From contig CATPBC010000363.1 of assembly GCA_955652195.1 (NCBI GenBank), forward strand, positions 1 to 6,724: a DNA stretch of 6,724 bases, in the 5' to 3' direction. The stretch comes from an uncultured Xanthobacteraceae bacterium. GTDB lineage: Bacteria; Pseudomonadota; Alphaproteobacteria; Rhizobiales; Xanthobacteraceae. Made by a program: the position numbers and the translations under genes. Shown here in pieces: positions 1 through 6,272 of this stretch. Under the pieces are notes generated by a model, which searched no databases, was not told the origin of the DNA, and was given only the letters and a program-made list of their open reading frames with translations. Numbering within the stretch: position 1 is the first letter of the stretch; each line of letters opens with the position of its first letter.

Positions 1-794
1 GTATAGAGAACCTGAAATCCGGCTATCGCCAACTCAATGGCGATTAATATCACAATTATAATTTCCAATCGCAGCGACCGCCCGGTGTCGATGGTGTCGG
101 CGAGGATCTCGGCGGTGTCGGCGATGACTGCGAGCTTGCGCGACAGCGCTTCTGCGCGTTCTTTGAGCTCGTACTCGTCTTCGAGCCGCGCATAGAGGCG
201 ATCCAAATCTTGACGGTCCCAAACCGCGTCAGGTTTCTCGGTAACCGCCACGCGGCCTGACAGCCGGTGTTGCACAAGCAACGCATTGCCGATGTGCTTG
301 AGAATAGTCCGCCGGCCGGCATCGATGCGTCCTTTTTCCGCGAGTTGCCGCGCGAATGGCTCTACGATCTCGAATACGCCGGCCACTTCCCGCTCATCGC
401 GGGCGAGAACGACACTCTTGGACAACGCATCGGCGATGACGATTAAATGCTCGGGCGTAATCGCTTTGAGCAGCAGCGGTCCGCCCGGTAAAATTTGATC
501 GTCCTTATCGGGGGCAAGCTCAATCAGTAATGTTTCTTCCTCGGCGGGCACGATCGGACGCACCAGACGAGTTTTGAGACTGCGAAGGACCTGCTCTTCC
601 TCTTCCGACGACAGACACAAGGTCACCACGACGCCATATCGAAAAAGTGTGACAAAGCCGTCCTTGCCGAACCGATAAGTGACGGGGGTCGTCGATACGA
701 CGCCGTCGTGCTCCAGATTGGAAGTATCGATCCGATCGCTCAATAAGAACGCGCTGACTCGCCGCCGTTTTGCAATTTGAGCTTCCTGGTTCAT
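1..794 (-). CDS. RMD1/YagE family (DUF155) protein, 3' end cut by window edge
   Basis: The minus strand is open from an ATG at 794 to the left edge, giving 264 residues without a stop; only the extreme C-terminus should be missing, since family members are about this long. The N-terminal part reads VSAFLLSDRID (residues 13-23), followed by RYGVVVTLCL (52-61) with an acidic EEEE run, then a long predominantly helical region with charged heptads (about 112-238). It ends in RSLRLEIIIVILIAIELAIAGF (239-260 region), a single hydrophobic segment after basic residues, as in DUF155/RMD1 proteins. The eukaryotic relatives (yeast Rmd1, human RMND1) are known, but the role of the bacterial proteins is not established. 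Start choice is uncertain: in-frame ATGs at 836 and 845 would add 14 or 17 residues, and none of the three has a clear Shine-Dalgarno. The family core begins near residue 13, favouring 794. Family call is firm; function unknown. Confidence 0.82.
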   Translation of the reverse strand, partial: MNQEAQIAKRRRVSAFLLSDRIDTSNLEHDGVVSTTPVTYRFGKDGFVTLFRYGVVVTLCLSSEEEEQVLRSLKTRLVRPIVPAEEETLLIELAPDKDDQILPGGPLLLKAITPEHLIVIADALSKSVVLARDEREVAGVFEIVEPFARQLAEKGRIDAGRRTILKHIGNALLVQHRLSGRVAVTEKPDAVWDRQDLDRLYARLEDEYELKERAEALSRKLAVIADTAEILADTIDTGRSLRLEIIIVILIAIELAIAGFQVLY

Positions 795-993
795 TTGCGA
801 GCGCGACCGTGCGGGAAAGGTGACCAATCCATGCATCAAGAACATGGGTAATCGATCGCGTTTCGACGAGGGCCCCCTTAAGGACGGAATCTGAGCGGCG
901 ATCGCGGTGCTGGAACAGGCCGTAGCTCTGTTGTCGGTTGCTTCACGACCATCGACCGGCGTGCTAGCAGAGCGTGACTGCGCGGGATGATCG
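795..993. other. Divergent intergenic region, RMD1-family gene / aminopeptidase gene
   Basis: This 199-base gap must hold the promoters of both flanking genes, although up to 51 bases at its left side could be coding if the RMD1-family gene starts at 845. I see no hairpin, tandem repeat or operator-like palindrome that I would defend. A TTGCTT at 938-943 followed after 18 bases by TGCTAG (962-967) is a weak sigma-70-like pair pointing at the aminopeptidase gene; it is only a guess. The GGGA at 984-987 lies 6 bases before the aminopeptidase ATG and may serve as its ribosome binding site. Confidence 0.4.
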
Positions 994-2406
994 ATGGACC
1001 CCCTCTTCACTGCACGCGCCGCGGCGGGCGCGATTCCGATCTGGTTCGTCACGGCTGCGAACTATCCGGACGTGCGACAATCGATCGGCGCCGAGGCAAG
1101 CGCGTTCGCCGAGGCGGCCGGCTTCGAGCCGAAGCCCGGGCGATATCTGTTGTTTCCCGGCAAACTTTCCGGCAAGGGCGGCGCTGCTTCCGGCGGCGCC
1201 GGCAGTAGTCCGCTGGGCGGCGTCCTGTTCGGCATCGAAGGCAGCGACGAAACCAAGGATGCGTTCCTCCCGGGCCGACTGCCGCAGCTTTTGCCCGACG
1301 GCGTTTATCGCTTCGCCAATGAGCCGCACGATGCGCGGCTCGCCGCGCTCGCTTTCGCTCTCGGCTGCTATCGTTTCACCCGTTACCGCAAAGCCGAAGC
1401 GCGCTCGATTAAGCTCGATCTGCCGCAAAGCGTTGCGCGCGAGGAACTGGAGCACATTGTCGAGGGCGTGACGCTGGCGCGCGACCTCATCAATACGCCG
1501 GCAAACGACATGGGCCCGGCGCAACTCGAGCAGGCGGCGCGCAAGCTCGCTGCGCGCCACACCGCCACGATTACGGCGGTGGTCGGCGATGATCTGTTGG
1601 AGCAAAATTTTCCGCTGATCCACGCAGTCGGCCGCGCGGCGGCCGCCGCGCCGCGGCTCATCGACATCTCCTGGGGCGATGCCGGTCATCCGCGGGTAAC
1701 GCTTGTCGGCAAGGGCGTCTGCTTCGATACCGGCGGTCTCGACATCAAGCCGGAGACCGCGATGCTCAACATGAAAAAGGATATGGGCGGTGCGGCTACC
1801 GCGCTGGCGCTGGCGCATATGATCATGGCGCACGGGCTGAAACTGCGGTTGCGCGTGCTGATCCCGGCGGTCGAAAACGCCATTGCCGGATCAAGCTTCC
1901 GGCCGCGCGACATTTACACGTCGCGCAAGGGGATCACGGTCGAGATCGGCAATACCGATGCCGAAGGCCGGCTGATCCTGGCCGATGCGCTGGCGCTCGC
2001 CGATGAGGACAAGCCGGCGCTGATCGCCGATTTCGCCACGCTGACCGGCGCCGCCCGCGTCGCGCTCGGGCCGGACGTGCCGGCGTTCTTCACCGATGAC
2101 GATCGCCTCGCCGATGATTTAATGCGTGCGGCGAAAACCGAGAACGATCCGTTGTGGCGGCTGCCATTGTGGCGGCCTTATGAATCGATGCTCGAATCCA
2201 AGGTCGCGGACATCAACAATGTCGGCGGCAGCCAGGGCGGCGCTATTACCGCCGCGCTGTTCATGCGCCGTTTCGTCAGCGCGCAATCGTGGGTGCATTT
2301 CGATCTGTTCGCCTGGACGCCGTCGGCCAAGGCCGGCCGGCCGGAGGGCGGCGAATGCCAGGCGGCGCGCGCGCTCTATGCGTTGCTCGCGGCGCGCTAT
2401 GGCTGA
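994..2406 (+). CDS. Leucyl aminopeptidase family (M17) metallopeptidase
   Basis: This 470-residue protein is a cytosolic M17 aminopeptidase, a two-metal enzyme that removes N-terminal residues from peptides. The C-terminal catalytic domain (about 165-470) carries every expected motif: VGKGVCFDTGG (238-248), NMKKDMGGAA (259-268) and the family signature NTDAEGRL (320-327). By alignment with bovine lens aminopeptidase, whose numbering is exactly ten higher here, the metal ligands are K240, D245, D263, D322 and E324, and the catalytic pair is K252 and R326. The N-terminal domain (1-160) is divergent, as is usual. There is no signal peptide. The start is well fixed: an in-frame TGA lies at 988-990, just upstream of the ATG, with GGGA six bases before it. 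The usual WxHxDIAG segment reads WVHFDLFAW (433-441), a variant that may mark a subfamily separate from PepA. It overlaps the next gene by 8 bases, and I infer a shared role in peptide or muropeptide degradation. Confidence 0.95.
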   Translation: MDPLFTARAAAGAIPIWFVTAANYPDVRQSIGAEASAFAEAAGFEPKPGRYLLFPGKLSGKGGAASGGAGSSPLGGVLFGIEGSDETKDAFLPGRLPQLLPDGVYRFANEPHDARLAALAFALGCYRFTRYRKAEARSIKLDLPQSVAREELEHIVEGVTLARDLINTPANDMGPAQLEQAARKLAARHTATITAVVGDDLLEQNFPLIHAVGRAAAAAPRLIDISWGDAGHPRVTLVGKGVCFDTGGLDIKPETAMLNMKKDMGGAATALALAHMIMAHGLKLRLRVLIPAVENAIAGSSFRPRDIYTSRKGITVEIGNTDAEGRLILADALALADEDKPALIADFATLTGAARVALGPDVPAFFTDDDRLADDLMRAAKTENDPLWRLPLWRPYESMLESKVADINNVGGSQGGAITAALFMRRFVSAQSWVHFDLFAWTPSAKAGRPEGGECQAARALYALLAARYG

Positions 2407-3283
2407 GGCCTTGCCGGACTTGGATCTGCGCGTGACTCCGTTTCGCGATGGCGTCGCAGCGAAATATCTCGACGGCAAGGTGACGGCCGCCCGCTTTGTT
2501 GAAGGCCGCGTCATGGAGGTGGTGGCGCCGGCCGCGCCGCTTCGCCGCGAGCCGCGGCCCGATGCGCCGCTCGATACCGAAGCGCTTAAGGGCGAGCGCG
2601 TCACGATCTACGACACCAATACAGAGGGCTGGGCCTGGGGCCAGCTTGCCGCGGACAATTATGTCGGCTGGCTGCCGAGTGCTGCACTCGCGGTCCCCGG
2701 TCCGGCGCCAACCCACAAAGTTACGTCTCTGCGCACCTTCGTCTTCCTCGGACCGTCGATCAAATTGCCGCCGGTTGAAGCGCCGCCGTTCGGCGCTCGA
2801 TTACATGTCGCCCGCATAGCGGATCGCATGGCGATCACATCATCGGGTGGCCACGTGCCGGCGGCGCATCTTGCGCCCGTCGATGAGAATGAGCGAGATT
2901 TTGTCGCGGTCGCAGAGCGCTTTGTCGGCACGCCTTATCTGTGGGGCGGCAAGACCGTGCTCGGGCTCGACTGTTCGGGGCTTGTCCAGATCGCGCTTTC
3001 AGCTTGCGGCGTGCCATGCCCGCGCGACAGTGACATGCAGGAGCGCGCGCTTGGCACAGCGGTCAATCACCAGGCGCGGTTTTTCGAGTTCGAGGGCGGC
3101 GATCTCATCTTCTGGCGCGGCCATGTGGCAATCGCGGGCGGTCGCGACAGTCTCGTGCATGCCAATGCCTTTCACATGGCTGTCGTCGTCGAGCCGGTCA
3201 GCGAGGCGATTACGCGCATTCGCGGGATGGGCGACGCGAGGATGGGCGGCGAGATCACGAGCGTGCGGCGGCTTAGCGCATGA
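2399..3283 (+). CDS. NlpC/P60 (C40) cysteine peptidase with N-terminal SH3-like domains
   Basis: The 294-residue product matches the layout of YkfC-like gamma-D-glutamyl-diamino acid endopeptidases, which cut stem peptides of peptidoglycan. Residues about 38-97 form a bacterial SH3-like domain (VMEVVAPAAPLRREP to GWAWGQL and VGWLPSAAL); about 105-160 is probably a second one. The NlpC/P60 domain starts near 168, with FVGTPYLWGG (175-184), catalytic Cys192 in LDCSG, His242 in GHVAI and a third polar residue, probably His254 in VHANAF. No signal peptide or lipobox is seen, so it probably acts in the cytoplasm on recycled wall peptides. The ATG at 2399 is chosen because MAEALPDLDLRVTPFRDG looks like a genuine family N-terminus and ATGGCTGA gives start-stop overlap with the aminopeptidase gene. 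The frame stays open upstream to 2126, but that part is the shadow of the preceding gene. The stop codon lies inside a palindromic repeat. Confidence 0.93.
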   Translation: MAEALPDLDLRVTPFRDGVAAKYLDGKVTAARFVEGRVMEVVAPAAPLRREPRPDAPLDTEALKGERVTIYDTNTEGWAWGQLAADNYVGWLPSAALAVPGPAPTHKVTSLRTFVFLGPSIKLPPVEAPPFGARLHVARIADRMAITSSGGHVPAAHLAPVDENERDFVAVAERFVGTPYLWGGKTVLGLDCSGLVQIALSACGVPCPRDSDMQERALGTAVNHQARFFEFEGGDLIFWRGHVAIAGGRDSLVHANAFHMAVVVEPVSEAITRIRGMGDARMGGEITSVRRLSA

Positions 3284-3324
3284 TCCCGAAAAGTGGGAAC
3301 CGGTTTTCGGACAAGATCATGCGC
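3276..3324. repeat. Dispersed palindromic repeat, copy 1 (intact hairpin)
   Basis: A 49-base element has perfect 10-base inverted ends, GCGCATGATC (3276-3285) and GATCATGCGC (3315-3324), and an inner 7-base stem CCGAAAA (3286-3292) with TTTTCGG (3304-3310). The loop is 3293-3303, and four unpaired bases (3311-3314) lie on one side. I recognise the element from memory as frequent in Bradyrhizobium-like and other Hyphomicrobiales genomes. Here it sits between convergent genes and its left arm contains the TGA of the NlpC/P60 gene (3281-3283). There is no T-run on either side, so it is not a classical terminator, but so stable a hairpin could protect or shape the 3' ends of both transcripts. Confidence 0.88.
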
Positions 3325-3370
3325 AAACAAAATATTGGACGCATAGTGACTCAACATAATTTAATCGCCT

Positions 3371-4342
3371 CTAGGGCCGTGCGCTCTTGAGCCCGAGCGT
3401 TTTGGCAAGACCAGCGAGCTGCTCGCTTTGCTCCTGCACGCTGCGGGCGAATTCGGCCGGGCCGCGCAGCGTCATGATCTGGCCGGTATCGGCAAGCCGC
3501 TGGGCGATGATGGGATCGTCCTCGGCAATTTTCCGGAAATCGCTGGCAATAGTCTCGCGCATGCTTTGCGGCATATGCGGTGGTCCGAACAATCCGCCCG
3601 CTGTCTCCATGGTTAAAGCCGGATAACCGGCCTCCGCGGCCGTCGGAATTTCGGGCGCGCCCGACGCACGTTGCTTGCTGGTCACCAGCAAAACCTTGAT
3701 GCGCTCAGCCCGCATCATCGGCTGGGCGACGGCCAGCGAACTTGCCAGGATTTGAATGCGATCCTCGGCGAGATCGTTCGGTGCCTGCATGATGTCGCGG
3801 TAGGGCACTTTCGCGATCTGCAAGCCCATCGATTTGATGAAGCCGAAGATTAGAAAATCCGAATTGCCGGTGGCGGCGGCGGCATTGAGCTTGCCCGGCG
3901 CGCCCCGCGCCAAGTTCACGAGCGCATCCATCGTGCCGACATCGAGCGAGGCCGGCACCGAGATCGCTAGCACGGTGACGTAAATTCCGACGATCGGCAC
4001 GATGTCGTGCGGATCGAGATTCGGTTTTTCCTGGTCGTAGAGGTGGACGAGAAATGTTGCAGCCGGACCGAAAAACAGCGTGTGATCGTCATGCGCGCCG
4101 GTAAAAGCGTTCAGCGCCACTAGGCCGTCGCCGCCAGGTCGATTTTCGACCACGACCGGCTTGCCCCAGCGCGTGCTCAATCGATCGGCGAACAGCCTTG
4201 CCGTTATGTCGGTGGCACTGGCGGCGCCGAACGGCAGAATGAGGCGAACGGTGCGCGTCGGATAGGTCTGCTGCGCCTGGGCGCCGCCTCCCGGCGCGAC
4301 CGCCGCTAGGATCAAGATCGCCGTCGCCAAAAATCGCAGCAT
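3371..4342 (-). CDS. Bug/TctC-family periplasmic solute-binding protein
   Basis: The 323-residue product is a tripartite-tricarboxylate-transporter-type substrate-binding protein, which captures carboxylates or other small organic molecules in the periplasm. MLRFLATAILILAAVAPGGG with AQA|QQ at 21-25 is a typical Sec signal peptide. The mature protein opens with YPTRTVRLILPFGAASATDITAR (27-49), then KPVVVENRPGGDG (61-73), the family hallmark, followed by VPYRD (179-183) and GLFGPPHMP (250-258). The residues after LILPF differ from the common PGGGxD pattern, so the ligand may be unusual. The frame is open to an ATG at 4399, but those extra 19 residues are mostly encoded by a palindromic repeat; the ATG at 4342 directly precedes the signal peptide and has GGTGA just upstream. 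No TctA or TctB membrane genes are in the window, as is common for orphan Bug proteins. It is divergent from the SDR gene, suggesting co-regulation in a catabolic unit. Confidence 0.93.
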   Translation of the reverse strand: MLRFLATAILILAAVAPGGGAQAQQTYPTRTVRLILPFGAASATDITARLFADRLSTRWGKPVVVENRPGGDGLVALNAFTGAHDDHTLFFGPAATFLVHLYDQEKPNLDPHDIVPIVGIYVTVLAISVPASLDVGTMDALVNLARGAPGKLNAAAATGNSDFLIFGFIKSMGLQIAKVPYRDIMQAPNDLAEDRIQILASSLAVAQPMMRAERIKVLLVTSKQRASGAPEIPTAAEAGYPALTMETAGGLFGPPHMPQSMRETIASDFRKIAEDDPIIAQRLADTGQIMTLRGPAEFARSVQEQSEQLAGLAKTLGLKSARP

Positions 4343-4356
4343 CGCTTCACCAGTCG

Positions 4357-4404
4357 GCACGCTCTTTTCGGACAGCCGGTTTCCACTTTTGCGGATCATG
4401 CTCT
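4357..4404 (-). repeat. Dispersed palindromic repeat, copy 2 (degenerate)
   Basis: Read on the minus strand, this element matches copy 1 (3276-3324) at about 36 of 45 bases by hand alignment. It shares GCATGATCC at the outer end, AAAAGTGG and AACCGG in the middle and a final TGC. Its own palindrome is partly decayed: the second arm reads GAGCGTGC rather than GATCATGC. It ends about 15 bases upstream of the solute-binding-protein ATG and occupies half of the 95-base gap to the SDR start, so it lies in the leader or promoter of the divergent pair. It also encodes the false N-terminal extension MIRKSGNRLSEKSVP of the minus-strand frame. Confidence 0.85.
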
Positions 4405-4423
4405 AACATCCGCGCACTCGCAA

Positions 4424-4429
4424 AGAGGG
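4424..4429 (+). promoter_or_regulatory. Ribosome binding site that decides the SDR start
   Basis: AGAGGG lies 8 bases before the GTG at 4438 but only 2 bases before the in-frame GTG at 4432. The spacing favours 4438, giving an N-terminus MAGRVEGKVALITGAG that matches the usual SDR opening. Confidence 0.6.
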
Positions 4430-4437
4430 CGGTGGGC

Positions 4438-5235
4438 GTGGCAGGACGGGTCGAAGGCAAGGTCGCACTTATTACCGGGGCTGGCTGTATCGGCCCAGGC
4501 TGGGGCAATGGGCGCGCCGCCGCGGTGTTGTTCGCCCGCGAGGGCGCCAAAGTATTTGCCGTCGACAAAAATGCCGAGGCGATGACCGAGACCGTCGCGC
4601 GCGTCGGCAATGACGGTGAGATCGCCACCCATGTCTGCGACGTGCTCGATGATGCACAGGTCGCCGAGATGACCGAGGCGTGCCGCAAAAAATTCGGCCG
4701 CATCGACATTCTGGTCAACAATGTCGGCGGCTCAGCGGCAGGCGGCGTGGCGGAAATGCCGGAAGCGAATTTCGATCAGCAAATCGACTACAATCTCAAA
4801 AGCGTGTTCCTGTGCTGCCGGCACGTCATCCCGATCATGGTCGGGCAGGGCGGCGGCGCCATCGTCAATACCGCCTCCACTTCAGGGATTCGCTATACCG
4901 GCTCGCCGCAGATTGGCTATGCCTCGGCCAAGGCCGCCGTGATTCAGTTCTCGCGCGTCACTGCCGTGCAATATGCCAGCAAAGGCATCCGGGTGAACAC
5001 AGTGGTGCCTGGCCAGATGCACACGCCGATGGTCGAGGCGCGGCTTGCCAAACAGCGCACCGGCGGGGACATCGAGGCATTGTTGAAATCGCGCGTCGCG
5101 CGCATTCCGCTCGGCTTCATGGGCGACGGCCGCGACACCGCACATGCGGTGCTGTTCTTGGCCTCCGACGAGGCGCGCTTCATCACCGGGACCGAGATCG
5201 TGGTCGACGGCGGCATGACCGCGCGCTGCGATTGA
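4438..5235 (+). CDS. Short-chain dehydrogenase/reductase (classical SDR)
   Basis: This 265-residue cytoplasmic oxidoreductase uses NAD(P) to interconvert alcohol and carbonyl groups. The Rossmann fold begins with KVALITGAG (8-16). The glycine loop is longer than the classical TGxxxGIG: TGAGCIGPGWGNGRA (13-27), a form I have seen in a subgroup of SDRs. D43 (VFAVDKNA) at the end of the second strand suggests NAD preference. Further motifs are NNVG (94-97, usually NNAG), the catalytic set N119, S147, Y161 and K165 (YASAK), RVNTVVPGQMHTPM (185-198) and ITGTEIVVDGG (249-259). The GTG at 4438 is the preferred start, on ribosome-binding-site spacing; GTG 4432 would add two residues. It heads a plus-strand pair with the amidohydrolase, 133 bases apart, with a palindromic repeat between them. 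I infer that it oxidises or reduces an intermediate of the same pathway; the substrate is unknown. Confidence 0.92.
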   Translation: MAGRVEGKVALITGAGCIGPGWGNGRAAAVLFAREGAKVFAVDKNAEAMTETVARVGNDGEIATHVCDVLDDAQVAEMTEACRKKFGRIDILVNNVGGSAAGGVAEMPEANFDQQIDYNLKSVFLCCRHVIPIMVGQGGGAIVNTASTSGIRYTGSPQIGYASAKAAVIQFSRVTAVQYASKGIRVNTVVPGQMHTPMVEARLAKQRTGGDIEALLKSRVARIPLGFMGDGRDTAHAVLFLASDEARFITGTEIVVDGGMTARCD

Positions 5236-5251
5236 ATGTGATACATAGGAT

Positions 5252-5340
5252 CGTTATTGCGAGTGAAGCGCAGCAATCCAGAAATCGGATGACGAAACCT
5301 GGATTGCTTCGTCGCCCAACAGGGGCTCCTCGCAATGACG
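5252..5340. repeat. Large imperfect palindromic repeat between SDR and amidohydrolase genes
   Basis: The left arm reads CGTTATTGCGAG (5252-5263) and continues to GCAATCCAG (5273-5281). The right arm reads CTGGATTGC (5299-5307) and ends CTCGCAATGACG (5329-5340), so the two arms are reverse complements apart from single mismatches and about 15 extra bases in the right arm near 5311-5325. I recognise the ATTGCGAG...GCAATCCAG pattern from memory as a widespread dispersed repeat of alphaproteobacteria, different from the 3276/4357 family. It lies wholly within the SDR-amidohydrolase spacer and would fold in a shared transcript. Short open frames across it are not genes. Confidence 0.85.
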
Positions 5341-5368
5341 AGGTGATCTGGAAATTAGGACTTGCGCA

Positions 5369-6256
5369 ATGCCAATCCGCCCCGACGACCTTACCCCGAC
5401 GATCGCGCCGCCGGACCCTAATCCGAAAAAGCCGAAACTCAAGCTGCCGCCGCTGGCCTGCGACTCGCATTTCCATGTGTTCGGGCCGCACAGCAAATTT
5501 CCCTACGCGCCGGATCGGCCATTCACGCCGGCCGACGCGCCGAAGGAGGATCTATTCCGCCTGCATGAGTTTCTCGGATTCGAACGCGGCGTGTTCGTGC
5601 ACTCGACCTGCCACGGCAGCGATCACGCGGTGCTGGTCGATCTGCTCGCCGCCGCGGGCGGCCGCTATCGCGGCGTTGCTTTGCTGAAACCCGATACGCC
5701 GGCCGCAGAGATCGAACGCCTCGACCAAGCCGGGGTATGCGGCATCCGTCTACACTTTTATTTCGCGCATCTCGGCGCGCCCATGCCGCGTGAGGACATG
5801 CGCAGGATCATCGAGGCGGTGGCGTGGCACGGCTGGCACATCGCCATGCATCTCGGCGGCCAGGGCGTGCTCGATCATTACGACTTCATCACGTCGATCG
5901 AGGCGCCGGTCGTCATCGATCATATCGGCCGCATCGACATTACCGAAGGGCTGCACGGCGCCGCCTTCTCGGCGCTCCGCCGGCTCCTCGACCGCGGCAA
6001 TGTCTGGGTGAAACTATCGGGCACCGACCGTATCACCAAGCAAGGATGTCCTTATACCGATGCGGTGCCGTTCGCGCGTGCGCTCGCCACGCACGCGCCC
6101 GAGCGCGTGGTCTGGGGCACCGATTGGCCGCACCCGAATCATAACGCGGTGCCGAATGACGGCGAGCTCGTCGATCTGATTACCGAGATCGCGCCAGACG
6201 CGAAAACGCGTCAGCTTATGCTGGTCGACAATCCCGCCAAGCTGTTCGGATTTTAA
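5369..6256 (+). CDS. Amidohydrolase-related protein, LigI-like lactonase family
   Basis: The 295-residue product is a metal-dependent hydrolase of the amidohydrolase-2 group and resembles 2-pyrone-4,6-dicarboxylate lactonase (LigI), an enzyme of aromatic acid catabolism. Visible motifs are CDSHFHVFGP (31-40) with His34 and His36, RGVALL (101-106), GIRLHF (125-130), GWHIAMH (155-161), VVIDHIGR (181-188) with His185, VWVKLSG (212-218) and WGTDWPHPN (249-257) with Asp252, matching the LigI catalytic His and Asp. From memory of the LigI structure, Arg127, Arg188 and Arg221 match substrate-carboxylate residues, whereas the equivalents of LigI Arg130 and Tyr156 appear replaced (Ala133, Met160 or His161). 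The substrate is therefore probably a related lactone or pyrone and not proven to be the same. AGGA at 5357-5360, 8 bases before the ATG, supports the start. Residues 1-30 are a proline- and lysine-rich leader, not a signal peptide. It probably forms a unit with the SDR gene. Confidence 0.92.
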   Translation: MPIRPDDLTPTIAPPDPNPKKPKLKLPPLACDSHFHVFGPHSKFPYAPDRPFTPADAPKEDLFRLHEFLGFERGVFVHSTCHGSDHAVLVDLLAAAGGRYRGVALLKPDTPAAEIERLDQAGVCGIRLHFYFAHLGAPMPREDMRRIIEAVAWHGWHIAMHLGGQGVLDHYDFITSIEAPVVIDHIGRIDITEGLHGAAFSALRRLLDRGNVWVKLSGTDRITKQGCPYTDAVPFARALATHAPERVVWGTDWPHPNHNAVPNDGELVDLITEIAPDAKTRQLMLVDNPAKLFGF

Positions 6257-6272
6257 GCTCAGATTGAGCTTA
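6254..6272 (+). terminator. Short perfect hairpin overlapping the amidohydrolase stop codon
   Basis: TAAGCTCA (6254-6261) and TGAGCTTA (6265-6272) are perfect reverse complements around a 3-base loop, GAT. The TAA stop is the first three bases of the stem. No T-run follows, so it is not a standard intrinsic terminator, but it may assist 3'-end formation or protect the transcript in the 79-base convergent gap. Confidence 0.45.

Noticed and set aside
898..905. GCGATCGC octamer in the divergent gap
   Set aside because: A single palindromic octamer is expected by chance in GC-rich DNA and has no partner site nearby.
964..1833. 289-codon open frame on the minus strand opposite the aminopeptidase gene
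   Set aside because: It is rich in Arg and Ala, has no recognisable motif, and lies opposite a gene with all M17 catalytic residues; an antisense shadow of high-GC coding DNA.
2126..2398. Upstream extension of the NlpC/P60 frame
   Set aside because: The extension is Arg/Ser-rich low-complexity sequence overlapping the conserved M17 C-terminus in another frame; the ATG at 2399 begins the family-like sequence.
4347..4721. 124-codon minus-strand frame opposite the SDR 5' end
   Set aside because: Its C-terminal part (HDPQKWKP and following) is repeat translation and the rest is antisense to the SDR Rossmann fold.
5183..5491. Small minus-strand frames across the repeat at 5252-5340
   Set aside because: Their sequences (such as SLRGAPVGRRSNPG) are typical repeat translations with no ribosome binding site or domain.
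4680..5687. 335-codon plus-strand frame spanning the SDR, the repeat and the amidohydrolase start
   Set aside because: It is out of frame with both real genes, Arg-rich, and its middle is the translation of the palindromic repeat.
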